DNA of 64,000 nt, taken from the NCBI GenBank assembly GCA_023896275.1, contig MLDA01000020.1:18938-82937 (forward strand), written 5' to 3'. The translations under genes and the position numbers were made by a program. Under the pieces are notes generated by a model. It did not search any database. It worked only from the letters and a program-made list of their open reading frames with translations, and was not told the origin of the DNA. How positions within the stretch are numbered: the stretch's first letter is position 1; the number at the start of each line of letters is the position of its first letter. Source of the stretch: Kocuria rosea subsp. polaris. Its GTDB lineage: Bacteria; Actinomycetota; Actinomycetes; Actinomycetales; Micrococcaceae. Below, one piece after another: positions 34,119 through 42,534 of this stretch.

Positions 34119-34802
34119 ATGGCTGAGGACACCGAGCAACGTCTGGAACTGCGCGGAAAACAGGAGCGCCGCGGAGTGAGGGCGCGCAGGAGGCGCGTCC
34201 CGATCCTGGCGGGGGCTATCGCGGCGTTCGTCGCAGTGGGCCTCACGGGCTGCGGTGGTGACGATCCCACGCCCGCCGAATCAGCTTCGGGCAGCCACGC
34301 CGAGGAGTCCGCGACCCTCTTCGACGATAACGCGTCCGCCGCGGCAGCGGCCGAATCGCAGGCAGCGGCGGAAGCCGAGGAAGTGGCCGCGGAGGCGGAA
34401 GCGGAAGCCCAGGCGGAGAAGGAAGCAGAGGCCGAGGCCGAAGCGGAGGCCAAAGAGAAGGCGGAAAAGAAGGCGAAGGCCGAAGCCGAGGCCCAGGCGG
34501 AGGCCGAGGCCGGGACGGTGAGCCAGCAGAACGCGTTGCGGTCTGCCCAGAACTATCTCGACTTCGCACCTTTCTCGCGCACGGGCCTGATTGATCAACT
34601 TGAGTTCGAGGACTACTCGACCGACGATGCGACGTGGGCCGTCGACCGGCTCGAGGTCGACTGGAACGAGCAGGCAGCCGAATCCGCCAAGAACTATCTG
34701 GACTTCATGGCTTTCTCCCGCCAGGGGTTGATCGACCAGCTGGTCTTCGAAGGCTTCACCCAGAAGCAGGCCATGTACGGGGCGGACCAGACGGGTCTCT
34801 AA
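34119..34802 (+). CDS. Ltp-type surface lipoprotein
   Basis: This 227-residue lipoprotein has a lipobox L-T-G-C (Cys45) after a basic start and hydrophobic segment. A long Glu/Ala/Lys-rich helical stalk (about 75-131) follows, then two repeats of about 42 residues (138-181 and 187-227), each with a N-Y-L-D-F-x-x-F-S-R-x-G-L-I-D-Q-L motif. This matches the Ltp family (host cell surface-exposed lipoprotein), known from phage TP-J34, where it blocks phage DNA injection. An AGGAGG site precedes the ATG. Superinfection exclusion is inference; cell-wall function is equally possible. Confidence 0.8.
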   Translation: MAEDTEQRLELRGKQERRGVRARRRRVPILAGAIAAFVAVGLTGCGGDDPTPAESASGSHAEESATLFDDNASAAAAAESQAAAEAEEVAAEAEAEAQAEKEAEAEAEAEAKEKAEKKAKAEAEAQAEAEAGTVSQQNALRSAQNYLDFAPFSRTGLIDQLEFEDYSTDDATWAVDRLEVDWNEQAAESAKNYLDFMAFSRQGLIDQLVFEGFTQKQAMYGADQTGL

Positions 34803-34831
34803 GCGATCCGGCGGTGCCGCGGCGAGTCGCT

Positions 34832-35236
34832 TCAGGCGGCGAGTTCTGCGGCCAGCTTCAGGTCCCACAGCACGAGCCAGGCTGCCGGCGAGGCTCCCGT
34901 GACGGCGTCGTAGTGAGTCCACTGCCAGGCGGTCGCACCGTTGTCCTCCGCTGGGGCCGGCGGGCACGAGTCAGGGCTCAGCCAGTGGCCGGAGACCCAG
35001 ATCGCGTGAACGGGCCCCAGCACCGTGTCGGCGGCGTCGCCCGAGTTCCGTCGGCGCGGCGGCCGCATCTTCTCCTGGATGCGCCCGGCCGCACCGAACG
35101 CATACAGCTCCTGGCGGGCGACGATTGGACCCGGGGCGAAGCTGCGCCGGTAGTCGTCGGCGAGGTCGGCGCAATGCTCGACGGCGGCGGGCAGGTCGTG
35201 GTCTTCAATGATCATCAACAGCGAACACCGCGTCAT
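34832..35236 (-). CDS. Conserved hypothetical protein
   Basis: This 134-residue soluble protein with a Trp-rich middle (H-A-I-W-V-S-G-H-W, W-Q-W-T-H-Y-D) shows no motif I recognise. The ATG at 35236 has a strong AAGGAGG site 5 nt upstream, which fixes the start. It is divergent from the thioredoxin gene, with two DnaA-box-like sites between them. I cannot suggest a function. Confidence 0.7.
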   Translation of the reverse strand: MTRCSLLMIIEDHDLPAAVEHCADLADDYRRSFAPGPIVARQELYAFGAAGRIQEKMRPPRRRNSGDAADTVLGPVHAIWVSGHWLSPDSCPPAPAEDNGATAWQWTHYDAVTGASPAAWLVLWDLKLAAELAA

Positions 35237-35325
35237 GATTCCTCCTTGATCGGTCCGGGCTGGCCGGTTCGTTTCCCAGGACGTTAGGCCCACAACGGCG
35301 GCACAGGAACCGGTGCGAGGCGATC

Positions 35326-35361
35326 TGTGGACAACTGGCGCGCTCCGCAAGGTTGTCCACA
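35326..35361. promoter_or_regulatory. Two inverted DnaA boxes
   Basis: TGTGGACAA (35326-35334) and TTGTCCACA (35353-35361) are perfect copies of the actinobacterial DnaA box in inverted orientation, 18 bp apart, in the 175-bp gap between a hypothetical gene and the thioredoxin gene. They extend to 10-bp arms. Confidence 0.65.
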
Positions 35362-35399
35362 CCGCATCCGCGGGATGAGCACTTGGCTGCGCGCGCGGC

Positions 35400-35405
35400 T
35401 ACGGT
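35400..35405 (+). promoter_or_regulatory. -10 element for the thioredoxin gene
   Basis: TACGGT is 6 nt before the ATG at 35412; the intervening bases AGGGGG might also act as a very close ribosome site. Confidence 0.4.
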
Positions 35406-35411
35406 AGGGGG

Positions 35412-35795
35412 ATGGCTACCGTAGATATCTCCGAAGCAGACTTCCCGCAGACGCTCGAGGACAACGAGATCGTCCTCGTCGACTTCTGGGCCGAATGGTG
35501 CGGCCCGTGCAAGCAGTTCGCGCCCGTGTACGAGAAGGTCTCCGAGGACCACCCCGACATTACGTTCGCGAAGGTCGACACCGAAGCTGAGCGTTCGTTG
35601 GCGGCCGCGGCCGGCATCAGCTCGATCCCGACCCTCATGGCCTTCCGGCAGAAGGTGCTCGTGTACGCGCAGCCGGGCGCGGTCGGTGCTCCGCAGCTGA
35701 CGGAGCTGGTCGAGGCCGTCAAGGCGCTCGACATGGACGAGGTGCACGCGAAGGTCGCCGCGCAGGAGGCCGAACCGGAGCAGCAGGGCGAGTAG
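35412..35795 (+). CDS. Thioredoxin
   Basis: This 127-residue thioredoxin has the active site W-C-G-P-C (Cys30, Cys33) and the cis-Pro motif S-I-P-T-L. An acidic C-terminal tail of about 20 residues extends the usual 105-110 residue fold. The cytosolic role is disulfide reduction. The mRNA is likely leaderless or nearly so. Two DnaA boxes lie 50-85 bp upstream, so a link to replication control is possible. Confidence 0.93.
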   Translation: MATVDISEADFPQTLEDNEIVLVDFWAEWCGPCKQFAPVYEKVSEDHPDITFAKVDTEAERSLAAAAGISSIPTLMAFRQKVLVYAQPGAVGAPQLTELVEAVKALDMDEVHAKVAAQEAEPEQQGE

Positions 35796-35809
35796 CCCCG
35801 ACTGCGACC

Positions 35810-36826
35810 CTAGATCCGTCGGTAGTCGCGCGGGGCCAGACGTGGCCCGCGCGCCTGCTTGCGGAACCCCGAGGCGGAGAGCAGGCGCACGACCCGCTGC
35901 CGGTGGCCGTGCCACGGGCGCAGGAGGTCGAGCATGCCGGCGTCGTCGGTGCGTTCTCCCGTGAGCGCCTCGCCCACGAATCCGGCCAGGTGGTAGTCGC
36001 CGACTGACACCGAGTCGGGGTCGCCGTGGCTGCGCTGGAGAACCTCCGCAGCGGTCCAGGGTCCGATGCCCGGCAGCGACTGGAGCGTGACGCCTGGCTG
36101 CTCCTTCAGTTTCTGCCCCGAGAGCCGGTCCAGCCCGGATGCCGATTCGGCCGCCCGCAGCAGGGTCCGGCTCCGGGCCGAGTCGACGCGTGCTGCGTGC
36201 CAGTCCCACGAGGGGATCCGTCGCAGCTGGTGCGGCGTCGGCGGCAGACGCATGCCCTTCGGCAGCACCGATTCACCGCCTTGTGCGACCGCCGGCGACG
36301 GTGGCGCGTCCCCAAAACGACCCGCGATGTACCGCCACGCGAAGAGGGCTTCGATCGTGGTGACCTTCTGTTCGAGGACGGCCGGCATGAGCGCGTCGAA
36401 GACGCGCGCGGTCGCCGGCAACCTCAGTCCGGGGTGCTCCCGCCGGGACCGCCGCACGCGCGGCGGCAAGGAGGCAGCGAAGTCCGCTGCGTCGAACTCC
36501 GCCCAATCGTCGTCGCCGCCCGCGAGCCGAACGACGGCGTCCGCAAACCCCGCGTGCTGCGCGCCCTCGCCCCAGGCCCGCCACCGCAGAACCGCAGGCG
36601 CCGGTTCGTCGGTGGAGCCGCGCGCCCCGGCGAGGTCCAGACGCAGGGTGACCGGGACGCCGTGGTGCCGGAAGCAGAGCCAGGCCGCGGACCCGGCGAC
36701 GCGGATCGTGGGGTCGTGCGTGCCGCGTTGGAGGACGCCGAGCGTCTGTGGCAGCGAATACGGGCCCGGCGGACGCCATTCGCCCTCGGCCGCGGGGGCG
36801 CGCAGGGTTCCGGTCATGCCCACCAT
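35810..36826 (-). CDS. DNA-3-methyladenine glycosylase II-like (HhH-GPD)
   Basis: This 338-residue DNA repair glycosylase has the helix-hairpin-helix G-P-D region L-P-G-I-G-P-W-T-A-A-E, followed by the catalytic Asp in V-S-V-G-D-Y-H-L. It would remove alkylated bases in base excision repair. An N-terminal domain of about 140 residues precedes the core, as in AlkA-like proteins. The ATG at 36826 has a GGGAGG site. The next ATG at 36817 is close. It converges on the thioredoxin gene. Confidence 0.85.
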   Translation of the reverse strand: MVGMTGTLRAPAAEGEWRPPGPYSLPQTLGVLQRGTHDPTIRVAGSAAWLCFRHHGVPVTLRLDLAGARGSTDEPAPAVLRWRAWGEGAQHAGFADAVVRLAGGDDDWAEFDAADFAASLPPRVRRSRREHPGLRLPATARVFDALMPAVLEQKVTTIEALFAWRYIAGRFGDAPPSPAVAQGGESVLPKGMRLPPTPHQLRRIPSWDWHAARVDSARSRTLLRAAESASGLDRLSGQKLKEQPGVTLQSLPGIGPWTAAEVLQRSHGDPDSVSVGDYHLAGFVGEALTGERTDDAGMLDLLRPWHGHRQRVVRLLSASGFRKQARGPRLAPRDYRRI

Positions 36827-36929
36827 GATGCCTCCCGCCCGACGCATTCCGCTCGGCCCGCCCGCCAGCGCGGGGCGGCCAGCATGAACTCAGGTTAACA
36901 ATCCTTAATGAACCGTCACGTTACGCCGG

Positions 36930-36935
36930 TAGAGT
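36930..36935 (+). promoter_or_regulatory. -10 element for a leaderless cbs transcript
   Basis: TAGAGT is 7 nt before the ATG at 36943. It is identical in hexamer and spacing to the element before menC. Confidence 0.55.
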
Positions 36936-36942
36936 CGAAGGC

Positions 36943-38349
36943 ATGAAATACGCGAACACCGTTCTGGATCTGATCGGCAACACCCCGCTGGTCAAGCTCA
37001 ACCGGGTCACCGAAGGGCTCGAGGCCACGATCCTGGTCAAACTCGAGTACCTGAACCCCGGCGGCTCCATCAAGGACCGCATTTCGTTGCGGATGATCGA
37101 GGACGCCGAAAAGGCCGGGAATCTCGCGCCCGGCGGGACCGTCGTCGAGCCGACGTCTGGCAATACGGGTGTGGGCCTGGCGATGGTCGCGCAGCAGAAG
37201 GGGTACCGGACGGTCTTCGTCACGCCCGACAAGGTCGGCGAAGAGAAGCGCGATGTGTTGCGCGCGTACGGCGCCGAAGTGGTGGTGACGGCGTCGTCTG
37301 TTCCCCCCGAATCTCCCGAGTCATATTACGGAGTCTCCGACCGGCTGGCCCGCGAGATCCCCGGAGCCTACAAGCCGGACCAGTTTTCCAACCCGGGCGC
37401 ACCCGCGAGCCACTATGCCTCGACCGGGCCGGAGATCTGGCGCGACACCGACGGCTGCGTCACGCACGCCGTCATCGGTGCCGGCACCGGCGGCACCATC
37501 ACCGGCACCGGGCGCTACCTCAAGGAGATCTCCGCCGACCGCGCGTCCGGGCCCGTGCGCATCATCGGCGTCGATCCGGACGGCTCCGTCTACTCCGGCG
37601 GCACCGGCCGGCCCTTCTTCGTCGAGGGCGTCGGCGAGGACATGTGGCCGGCCAACTACGACCCGGCCGTGGCCGATGAGGTCCTCTCCGTCAGCGACGC
37701 CGAGTCGTTCGCGATGACGCGCCGCCTCGCCCGCGAGGAGGGCCTCCTCGTCGGCGGCTCCTCCGGCATGGCCGTCGCCGCCGCCCTGCGCGCGGCCGAG
37801 CACCTCACGGCCGACGACGTCGTCGTCGTGATCCTGCCCGACGGCGGCCGCGGCTACCTCGCCAAGATCTTCAACGACGGGTGGATGACCCGCCACGGGT
37901 TCCTGCCGGAAGAAGCGCACGCCGGCGGCCCTCGGGTCGCCGACCTGCTCGCCTCCGCGACCGGTGGCCGGCGCGAGCTCGCGCACGTGGGTTCAGAGGC
38001 GACCGTGGGCGGGGCGCTCGCCTCCCTCCGGTCCAGCGGGCTGCCGGCGCTGCCCGTGCTCTCCGCGGCGCCCGCGAGCCCGGAAGCCTCGGTGCGCCTC
38101 GGCGAAATCCTCGGCTTCGTGACCGACCACGGGTTGTCCGAGGTCGTGCTCTCCGGGGCCGCCGGGCTCGAGGCCCCCGTGGGCGAGCACCTCGAGCCGC
38201 TGCCGGCGATGCTCGGGGCCCGGCAGGGAATCGACGCGGCCTGCGCGGCGTTGACAACAGAAACGGCCGTCGTCGTCACGCAGGACGGGGACGTGGTCGG
38301 CGTGCTCACGCGGGCCGACCTCATCGACGCCGCGACCCGCACCTCCTGA
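36943..38349 (+). CDS. cbs: Cystathionine beta-synthase
   Basis: This 468-residue PLP enzyme condenses homocysteine and serine to cystathionine. PLP Lys is in G-S-I-K-D-R (K44), the substrate loop is T-S-G-N-T-G, and phosphate binding is G-T-G-G-T. The C-terminal part from about 340 contains two CBS (Bateman) repeats, as in full-length CBS rather than in cysteine synthase. It starts just after a -10, probably leaderless. The gamma-synthase/lyase gene follows 31 bp later, so they form a transsulfuration operon. Confidence 0.92.
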   Translation: MKYANTVLDLIGNTPLVKLNRVTEGLEATILVKLEYLNPGGSIKDRISLRMIEDAEKAGNLAPGGTVVEPTSGNTGVGLAMVAQQKGYRTVFVTPDKVGEEKRDVLRAYGAEVVVTASSVPPESPESYYGVSDRLAREIPGAYKPDQFSNPGAPASHYASTGPEIWRDTDGCVTHAVIGAGTGGTITGTGRYLKEISADRASGPVRIIGVDPDGSVYSGGTGRPFFVEGVGEDMWPANYDPAVADEVLSVSDAESFAMTRRLAREEGLLVGGSSGMAVAAALRAAEHLTADDVVVVILPDGGRGYLAKIFNDGWMTRHGFLPEEAHAGGPRVADLLASATGGRRELAHVGSEATVGGALASLRSSGLPALPVLSAAPASPEASVRLGEILGFVTDHGLSEVVLSGAAGLEAPVGEHLEPLPAMLGARQGIDAACAALTTETAVVVTQDGDVVGVLTRADLIDAATRTS

Positions 38350-38380
38350 TCCCCGAACACGACGCACGCAAAGGACTTCG

Positions 38381-39544
38381 ATGAGCACCGAGAACACCTC
38401 CGGATTCAACACGCGCGCCATCCACGCCGGCCAGGCCTTCGAGCCGCACACCGGCGCCGTCGTGCCGCCCGTGCACTTCTCGACGACGTACGCCCAGGAC
38501 GGCATCGGCGGGCTGCGCAACGGCTACGAGTACGGCCGCGGCACCAACCCGACCCGAGACTCGCTGCAGGAGCAGCTGGCCGCCCTCGAATCTGGCCGGC
38601 ACGGCCTGACGTTTGGCTCCGGGCTCGCCGCCGAGGACGCGATCATCCGCGCCGTCCTGCGCCCGGGCGATCACATCGTGCTCGGCAACGACGCCTACGG
38701 TGGCACCTACCGGCTGATCAGCCGCGTCTTCGGCGACTGGGGCATCACCCACACGGCCGTCGACATGGGTGACGCGGAGGCCGTCAGGAACGCGGTGGCC
38801 GAGCACGACGCGAAGCTCGTGTGGCTCGAGACGCCGTCGAACCCCATGATGAAGATCGCCGATGTCGCCGCTATCGCCGAAATCAGCCACGCGGCGGGCG
38901 CGCTGCTCGTCGTGGACAACACGTTCGCCTCGCCCTATCTGCAGCAGCCCCTGACTCTGGGCGCGGACGTCGTGGTGCACTCGACGACGAAGTACATCGG
39001 CGGGCACTCCGACGTCGTGGGCGGCGCCGTCGTCACCTCCGACGATGAGTTGGCCGAGAAGATCGGCTTCATGCAGTTCGCCGTCGGTGGCGTGAACGGT
39101 CCGATGGACGCCTTCCTGACGACCCGCGGCCTCAAGACGCTCGGGGTGCGCATGGACCGCCACTCCGACAACGCGGAGAAGGTCGCGGCGTGGCTGCTGG
39201 GCCGGCCCGAGGTGGAGAAGGTCCTCTACCCGGGGCTCGAGGAGCACCCGGGCCATGAGCTGGCCAAGCGGCAGATGAAGCGCTTCGGCGGGATGGTTTC
39301 CGTCCAGTTCGTCGGCGGCGCCGCGGCCGCGCGCACCGTGGCCGAGGCGACGCGGGTGTTCACCCTGGCCGAGTCGCTCGGAGGCATCGAGTCGCTCATG
39401 AACTACCCGTCGGAGATGACGCACGCCTCCGTCAAGGGCACCGAGCTGGCTGTTCCGGAGAACCTGCTGCGCCTCTCCGTCGGCATCGAGGACGCCGAGG
39501 ACCTGATCGCCGACCTCGAGCAGGCGTTCGCGCAACTCGGCTGA
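38381..39544 (+). CDS. metB: Cystathionine gamma-synthase/lyase
   Basis: This 387-residue Cys/Met metabolism PLP enzyme has Y-E-Y-G-R-G-T-N-P-T-R near residue 50, the PLP region D-N-T-F-A-S, and Lys in S-T-T-K-Y-I-G-G-H. Gamma-synthase (methionine direction) and gamma-lyase (cysteine direction) cannot be told apart here. The adjacent cbs argues for reverse transsulfuration. Spacing to cbs is 31 bp. A convergent terminator follows. Confidence 0.9.
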   Translation: MSTENTSGFNTRAIHAGQAFEPHTGAVVPPVHFSTTYAQDGIGGLRNGYEYGRGTNPTRDSLQEQLAALESGRHGLTFGSGLAAEDAIIRAVLRPGDHIVLGNDAYGGTYRLISRVFGDWGITHTAVDMGDAEAVRNAVAEHDAKLVWLETPSNPMMKIADVAAIAEISHAAGALLVVDNTFASPYLQQPLTLGADVVVHSTTKYIGGHSDVVGGAVVTSDDELAEKIGFMQFAVGGVNGPMDAFLTTRGLKTLGVRMDRHSDNAEKVAAWLLGRPEVEKVLYPGLEEHPGHELAKRQMKRFGGMVSVQFVGGAAAARTVAEATRVFTLAESLGGIESLMNYPSEMTHASVKGTELAVPENLLRLSVGIEDAEDLIADLEQAFAQLG

Positions 39545-39630
39545 GACAGCGCGAGGTAGTCTGGCGCCTGCGCCGACGGAAGCTGCCCCTGGCAAGCGAC
39601 TGCCCCGGAGCGCCGGCCGTCGGAGCGACG

Positions 39631-39689
39631 ACGCCCCGTGAGAAAACGTCCGAACGGCACGGCCTGAACGACGTCGTCTCACGGGGCGT
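39631..39689. terminator. Convergent terminator hairpin
   Basis: ACGCCCCGTGAGA (39631-39643) is perfectly complementary to 39677-39689, enclosing a 33-nt region. It lies between metB and the minus-strand amidohydrolase gene. Confidence 0.7.
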
Positions 39690-39712
39690 TCCGCTGGTGG
39701 CGCGCGAGACGC

Positions 39713-40897
39713 CTACGCGGCGCTGCGGGCGAGAACGCGCGGGGCGCGCGCCGCGTCGTCGTACTCCATGACGGTCTTGCCGCCGATGAACACGCGCATG
39801 GCGCGCTGCATGACGTCGAGCGGGTCCCCGGACCAGAGCACCAGGTCCGCGTCTTTGCCCACCTCGATCGAGCCGATCCTTTCGGCCAGGCCGAGCACGC
39901 GGGCGGGGTTGATGGTGAGCGCGCGCAGCGCCGTCACCGGGTCCAGCCCCTCCTTCACGGACAGTGTTGCCTGGTGGATGAGGAAGTCGATCGGGACGAC
40001 GGGGTGGTCGGTGATGATCGAGATCTCGACGCCGGCCGCCGCTAGCTTCCCCGGGTTCGCGAGCGAACGGGCCCGCAGCTCGACCTTGGACTTCGTCGTG
40101 AACAGCGGTCCGATAAGCACAGGCGTGCCGCGCTCGGCGAGGACGTCGGCGAGGACGTGCGCCTCGGTGCCGTGGTCCAGCACCAGGTCGTAGCCGAACT
40201 CGTCGGCGATGCGCAGCGCCGTCGCAATGTCGTCCGCGCGGTGCGCGTGCTGGCGCCAGGGGATCTCGCGGCGCAGGACCATCGCCAGCGCCTCGAGCTT
40301 CGGGTCGCGCTCGCCGGGTCCGTCGCTCTCCTGCTTCGCAAGGTAGTTCTGCGCCTCGATGAACGCCTGGCGGATGATCATCGCGGTCCCGAGCCGGGTC
40401 GATGGCGTCTGCTTCTTCTCGCCGTAGATGCGCTTGGGGTTCTCGCCGAGGGCCGACTTCAGTCCGCTCGGGGAGCGCAGGACCATGTCGTCGATCCGGC
40501 GCCCGTGGGTGTGCATCGCGACGGCCAGGCCCCCGATCGGGTTGCCCGATCCCGGGTTCACGTTCACGGTGGTCACGCCGCCGGCGAGGGCGTCGTCGAA
40601 GCCGGGGTCGAAGGGGTCGACGGCGTCGAGCGCCCGTACGGCAGCGGTCACCGGGTCGGTCGCCTCGTTGACGTCGGCGGTGGAGCCGACCTCACCCTGG
40701 GGATGCATGCCGAGGTGCACGTGGGCGTCGACGAGGCCGGGCAGCAGCCACTGGCCGGAGGCGTCGATGATCTCGCCGACGGGTTCGGCGTCCGGCCCGG
40801 CCGCGGTGATCCTGCCGTCCTCGACCACGACGGTCCCGTCGAACGGGTCGCCCTCGATCGGGAGGACGTGGGCGTTGATGATGGAGAGCGAAGTCAT
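39713..40897 (-). CDS. Amidohydrolase family protein
   Basis: This 394-residue TIM-barrel hydrolase resembles imidazolonepropionase and related cyclic amidases. H-V-H in L-V-D-A-H-V-H-L-G near residue 60 gives the first metal site. H-A-H-R-A near 219, D-H-G-T-E-A-H near 242 and the Asp in T-D-H-P-V near 297 are further ligands. The Lys bridging site is not obvious. The substrate is unknown. The ATG follows AAAGGAC. It is close to the next membrane-protein gene (71 bp apart) on the same strand. Confidence 0.85.
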   Translation of the reverse strand: MTSLSIINAHVLPIEGDPFDGTVVVEDGRITAAGPDAEPVGEIIDASGQWLLPGLVDAHVHLGMHPQGEVGSTADVNEATDPVTAAVRALDAVDPFDPGFDDALAGGVTTVNVNPGSGNPIGGLAVAMHTHGRRIDDMVLRSPSGLKSALGENPKRIYGEKKQTPSTRLGTAMIIRQAFIEAQNYLAKQESDGPGERDPKLEALAMVLRREIPWRQHAHRADDIATALRIADEFGYDLVLDHGTEAHVLADVLAERGTPVLIGPLFTTKSKVELRARSLANPGKLAAAGVEISIITDHPVVPIDFLIHQATLSVKEGLDPVTALRALTINPARVLGLAERIGSIEVGKDADLVLWSGDPLDVMQRAMRVFIGGKTVMEYDDAARAPRVLARSAA

Positions 40898-40968
40898 TCA
40901 GCAGTCCTTTCAGGTCGCATGTGGTCCCGACCCTACTCGTCTCCCGGGCTCGCGTCAGCAGCGAGCGG

Positions 40969-41448
40969 TCACGGCTTCATGCGTTTGCGGGCCGCCCGGG
41001 CGGCTTTGGCCTGCGGCTTGAAGTAGCGCCGCGACGCCGGCAGCCACAGCAGCACGACGCCGATCAGCAGTCCCAGCGCGGGCAGCATCAGGCGCGGCCC
41101 GCGCAGCAGCAGCGGCAGACCGCCGATCAGTCCGAACGTCGTCAGCAGTGCGCGCCCGGCCAGGTGCCCGAGCCACAGCCGGCCGGTGCCCCAGCCGATC
41201 ATGATGGCGAGCGCGGCGAGCAGGATGCCGATCATGAGCAGCCCGACGCGGTCCCCGCCGCCGGGGATGAGGCCGAAGTTGCCGAACGCCGCGATCGAGA
41301 AGCCGAGCACGATCACCGTCATCGCACCCCACCACCAGACCGCGGCCTTGACGGTGCCCGGAAGCGAAGTCCACGCCCCGAACCGGCCGCCGGAGGTGCC
41401 GGGGCCGTCGGGGGTGTGCGGTGCCGTCGTCTCACGCTTCTTGTTCAC
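40969..41448 (-). CDS. Hypothetical membrane protein
   Basis: This 159-residue protein has four hydrophobic segments (about 36-56, 66-86, 96-112 and 117-137) and a basic tail (K-A-A-R-A-A-R-K-R-M-K-P). No family recognised. It lies between the amidohydrolase gene and the divergent MOSC gene, and may share the amidohydrolase promoter. Confidence 0.65.
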   Translation of the reverse strand: MNKKRETTAPHTPDGPGTSGGRFGAWTSLPGTVKAAVWWWGAMTVIVLGFSIAAFGNFGLIPGGGDRVGLLMIGILLAALAIMIGWGTGRLWLGHLAGRALLTTFGLIGGLPLLLRGPRLMLPALGLLIGVVLLWLPASRRYFKPQAKAARAARKRMKP

Positions 41449-41485
41449 GATTCGAGCCTACCGCCGAAGCCGCACCCGGGTTGGG

Positions 41486-41491
41486 TAGCCT
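41486..41491 (+). promoter_or_regulatory. -10 element for a leaderless MOSC transcript
   Basis: TAGCCT is 6 nt before the ATG at 41498, with no ribosome binding site. Confidence 0.5.
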
Positions 41492-41497
41492 GTCGGT

Positions 41498-42199
41498 ATG
41501 ACGGATGCGAGCGCGGGCACGGACACCAGCAGCACGACGGCGGCCGCGGGCGGAGCCCTCGCGATGGGTCGCCTCGACGCGGTGTGCCGCGTGCACCAGC
41601 TGGCGCCGGATGCCGGCTCCGTGGGCGTCACGGCGATCGACAAGCGGCCCGTCGAGTCCGCCGTGAAGGTGAACCGGCTCGGCCTGTACGCCGACGTCCA
41701 GGCTGACCGCGAGCACCACGGCGGCGAGGAGCAGGCCGTGTACGCGTACGCGCAGGAGGAGGCCGACGCCTGGGGCGAGCGCCTCGGCCGCGAGATCCCG
41801 GCCGGACTGTTCGGCGAGAACCTGCGCGTCAGCGGCCTGGCCGTGACCGACGCGGTGATCGGCGAGCGGTGGGTCATCGGGGAGGCCGAGTTCGAGGTCA
41901 CGATCCCGCGGACGCCGTGCGCCACCTTCGCCCGCCGCATGGGGGAGGAGCGCTGGGTGCGCCGCTTCACGGAGCAGGCGGACACCGGCTGCTACCTGCG
42001 CGTCGTGCGCAAGGGCCGGATCGCGGCGGGCGACGCGGTCGCCGTCGTGCATCGTCCGCGCCACGGGGTCACGGTGCGCGAGCTCTTCGTGGGCCCGACG
42101 CCCGAGCAGGCCGCGGCCCTGCGCGACGGCCAGCGGGCTGGGGAGTGGGAGCTGACCACCAAGGTCGTCCGCGAGGTCGAGCGAGTGCTCGCACGCTAG
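41498..42199 (+). CDS. MOSC-domain protein
   Basis: This 233-residue protein has the MOSC domain found in molybdenum cofactor sulfurases and YiiM-like proteins. The conserved Cys is in P-R-T-P-C-A-T-F (Cys141), and F-G-E-N-L-R and V-N-R-L-G-L are typical of the YiiM group, which handles reactive nitrogen compounds or bound Mo cofactor. An N-terminal Ser/Thr-rich extension is present. It probably starts leaderless. The 335-bp helicase leader follows. Confidence 0.85.
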   Translation: MTDASAGTDTSSTTAAAGGALAMGRLDAVCRVHQLAPDAGSVGVTAIDKRPVESAVKVNRLGLYADVQADREHHGGEEQAVYAYAQEEADAWGERLGREIPAGLFGENLRVSGLAVTDAVIGERWVIGEAEFEVTIPRTPCATFARRMGEERWVRRFTEQADTGCYLRVVRKGRIAAGDAVAVVHRPRHGVTVRELFVGPTPEQAAALRDGQRAGEWELTTKVVREVERVLAR

Positions 42200-42276
42200 G
42201 GGCGCACTGCGCGGGGCGAAGAGGGCCTGTGCCCAAGCGCACAACTCCCGTCGCCCCACGAGTGCCGCGGACGGGC

Positions 42277-42534
42277 TACAATGGAGTGTTCACTGATTCC
42301 GGTTTCCCTCGCATCCTGCCCAATATTTGAGGCAAGAGCCTTTCCGTGTCGTGTGTGTTATCCGCTCGCTGCCTGAGTTGAATCTCGAGTGTTGCAGCCT
42401 CGCGGGACAGTGCCATAGGGGAGTCGCCGGGCCGAAGTGATCGAGTCCGAATGTGCCGCGGTGCATCACTGCCGGGACCGCCCAACGGGGCCGTCCGGTT
42501 GCACCGCCTCCCCTAATGAACGAGGTTTTACTCA
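42277..42534 (+). promoter_or_regulatory. Promoter -10 and long leader of the DEAD-box helicase gene
   Basis: TACAAT at 42277-42282 makes a good -10. From there, about 245 nt of leader precede the GTG start at 42535. The leader is GC-rich with several short inverted repeats and has no long open frame. A 9-codon frame (42516-42545) overlaps the helicase start but lacks a ribosome site. Long leaders of this kind are common in cold-shock helicase genes; here it is inference. Confidence 0.45.

Noticed and set aside
33822..34802. Integrated phage or genomic island at tRNA-Tyr
   Set aside because: No integrase, phage structural gene or duplicated tRNA end is visible in the neighbourhood.
35326..35361. 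Replication origin at the DnaA boxes
   Set aside because: Only two boxes, no AT-rich unwinding region, and no dnaA, dnaN or gidA-type neighbours.
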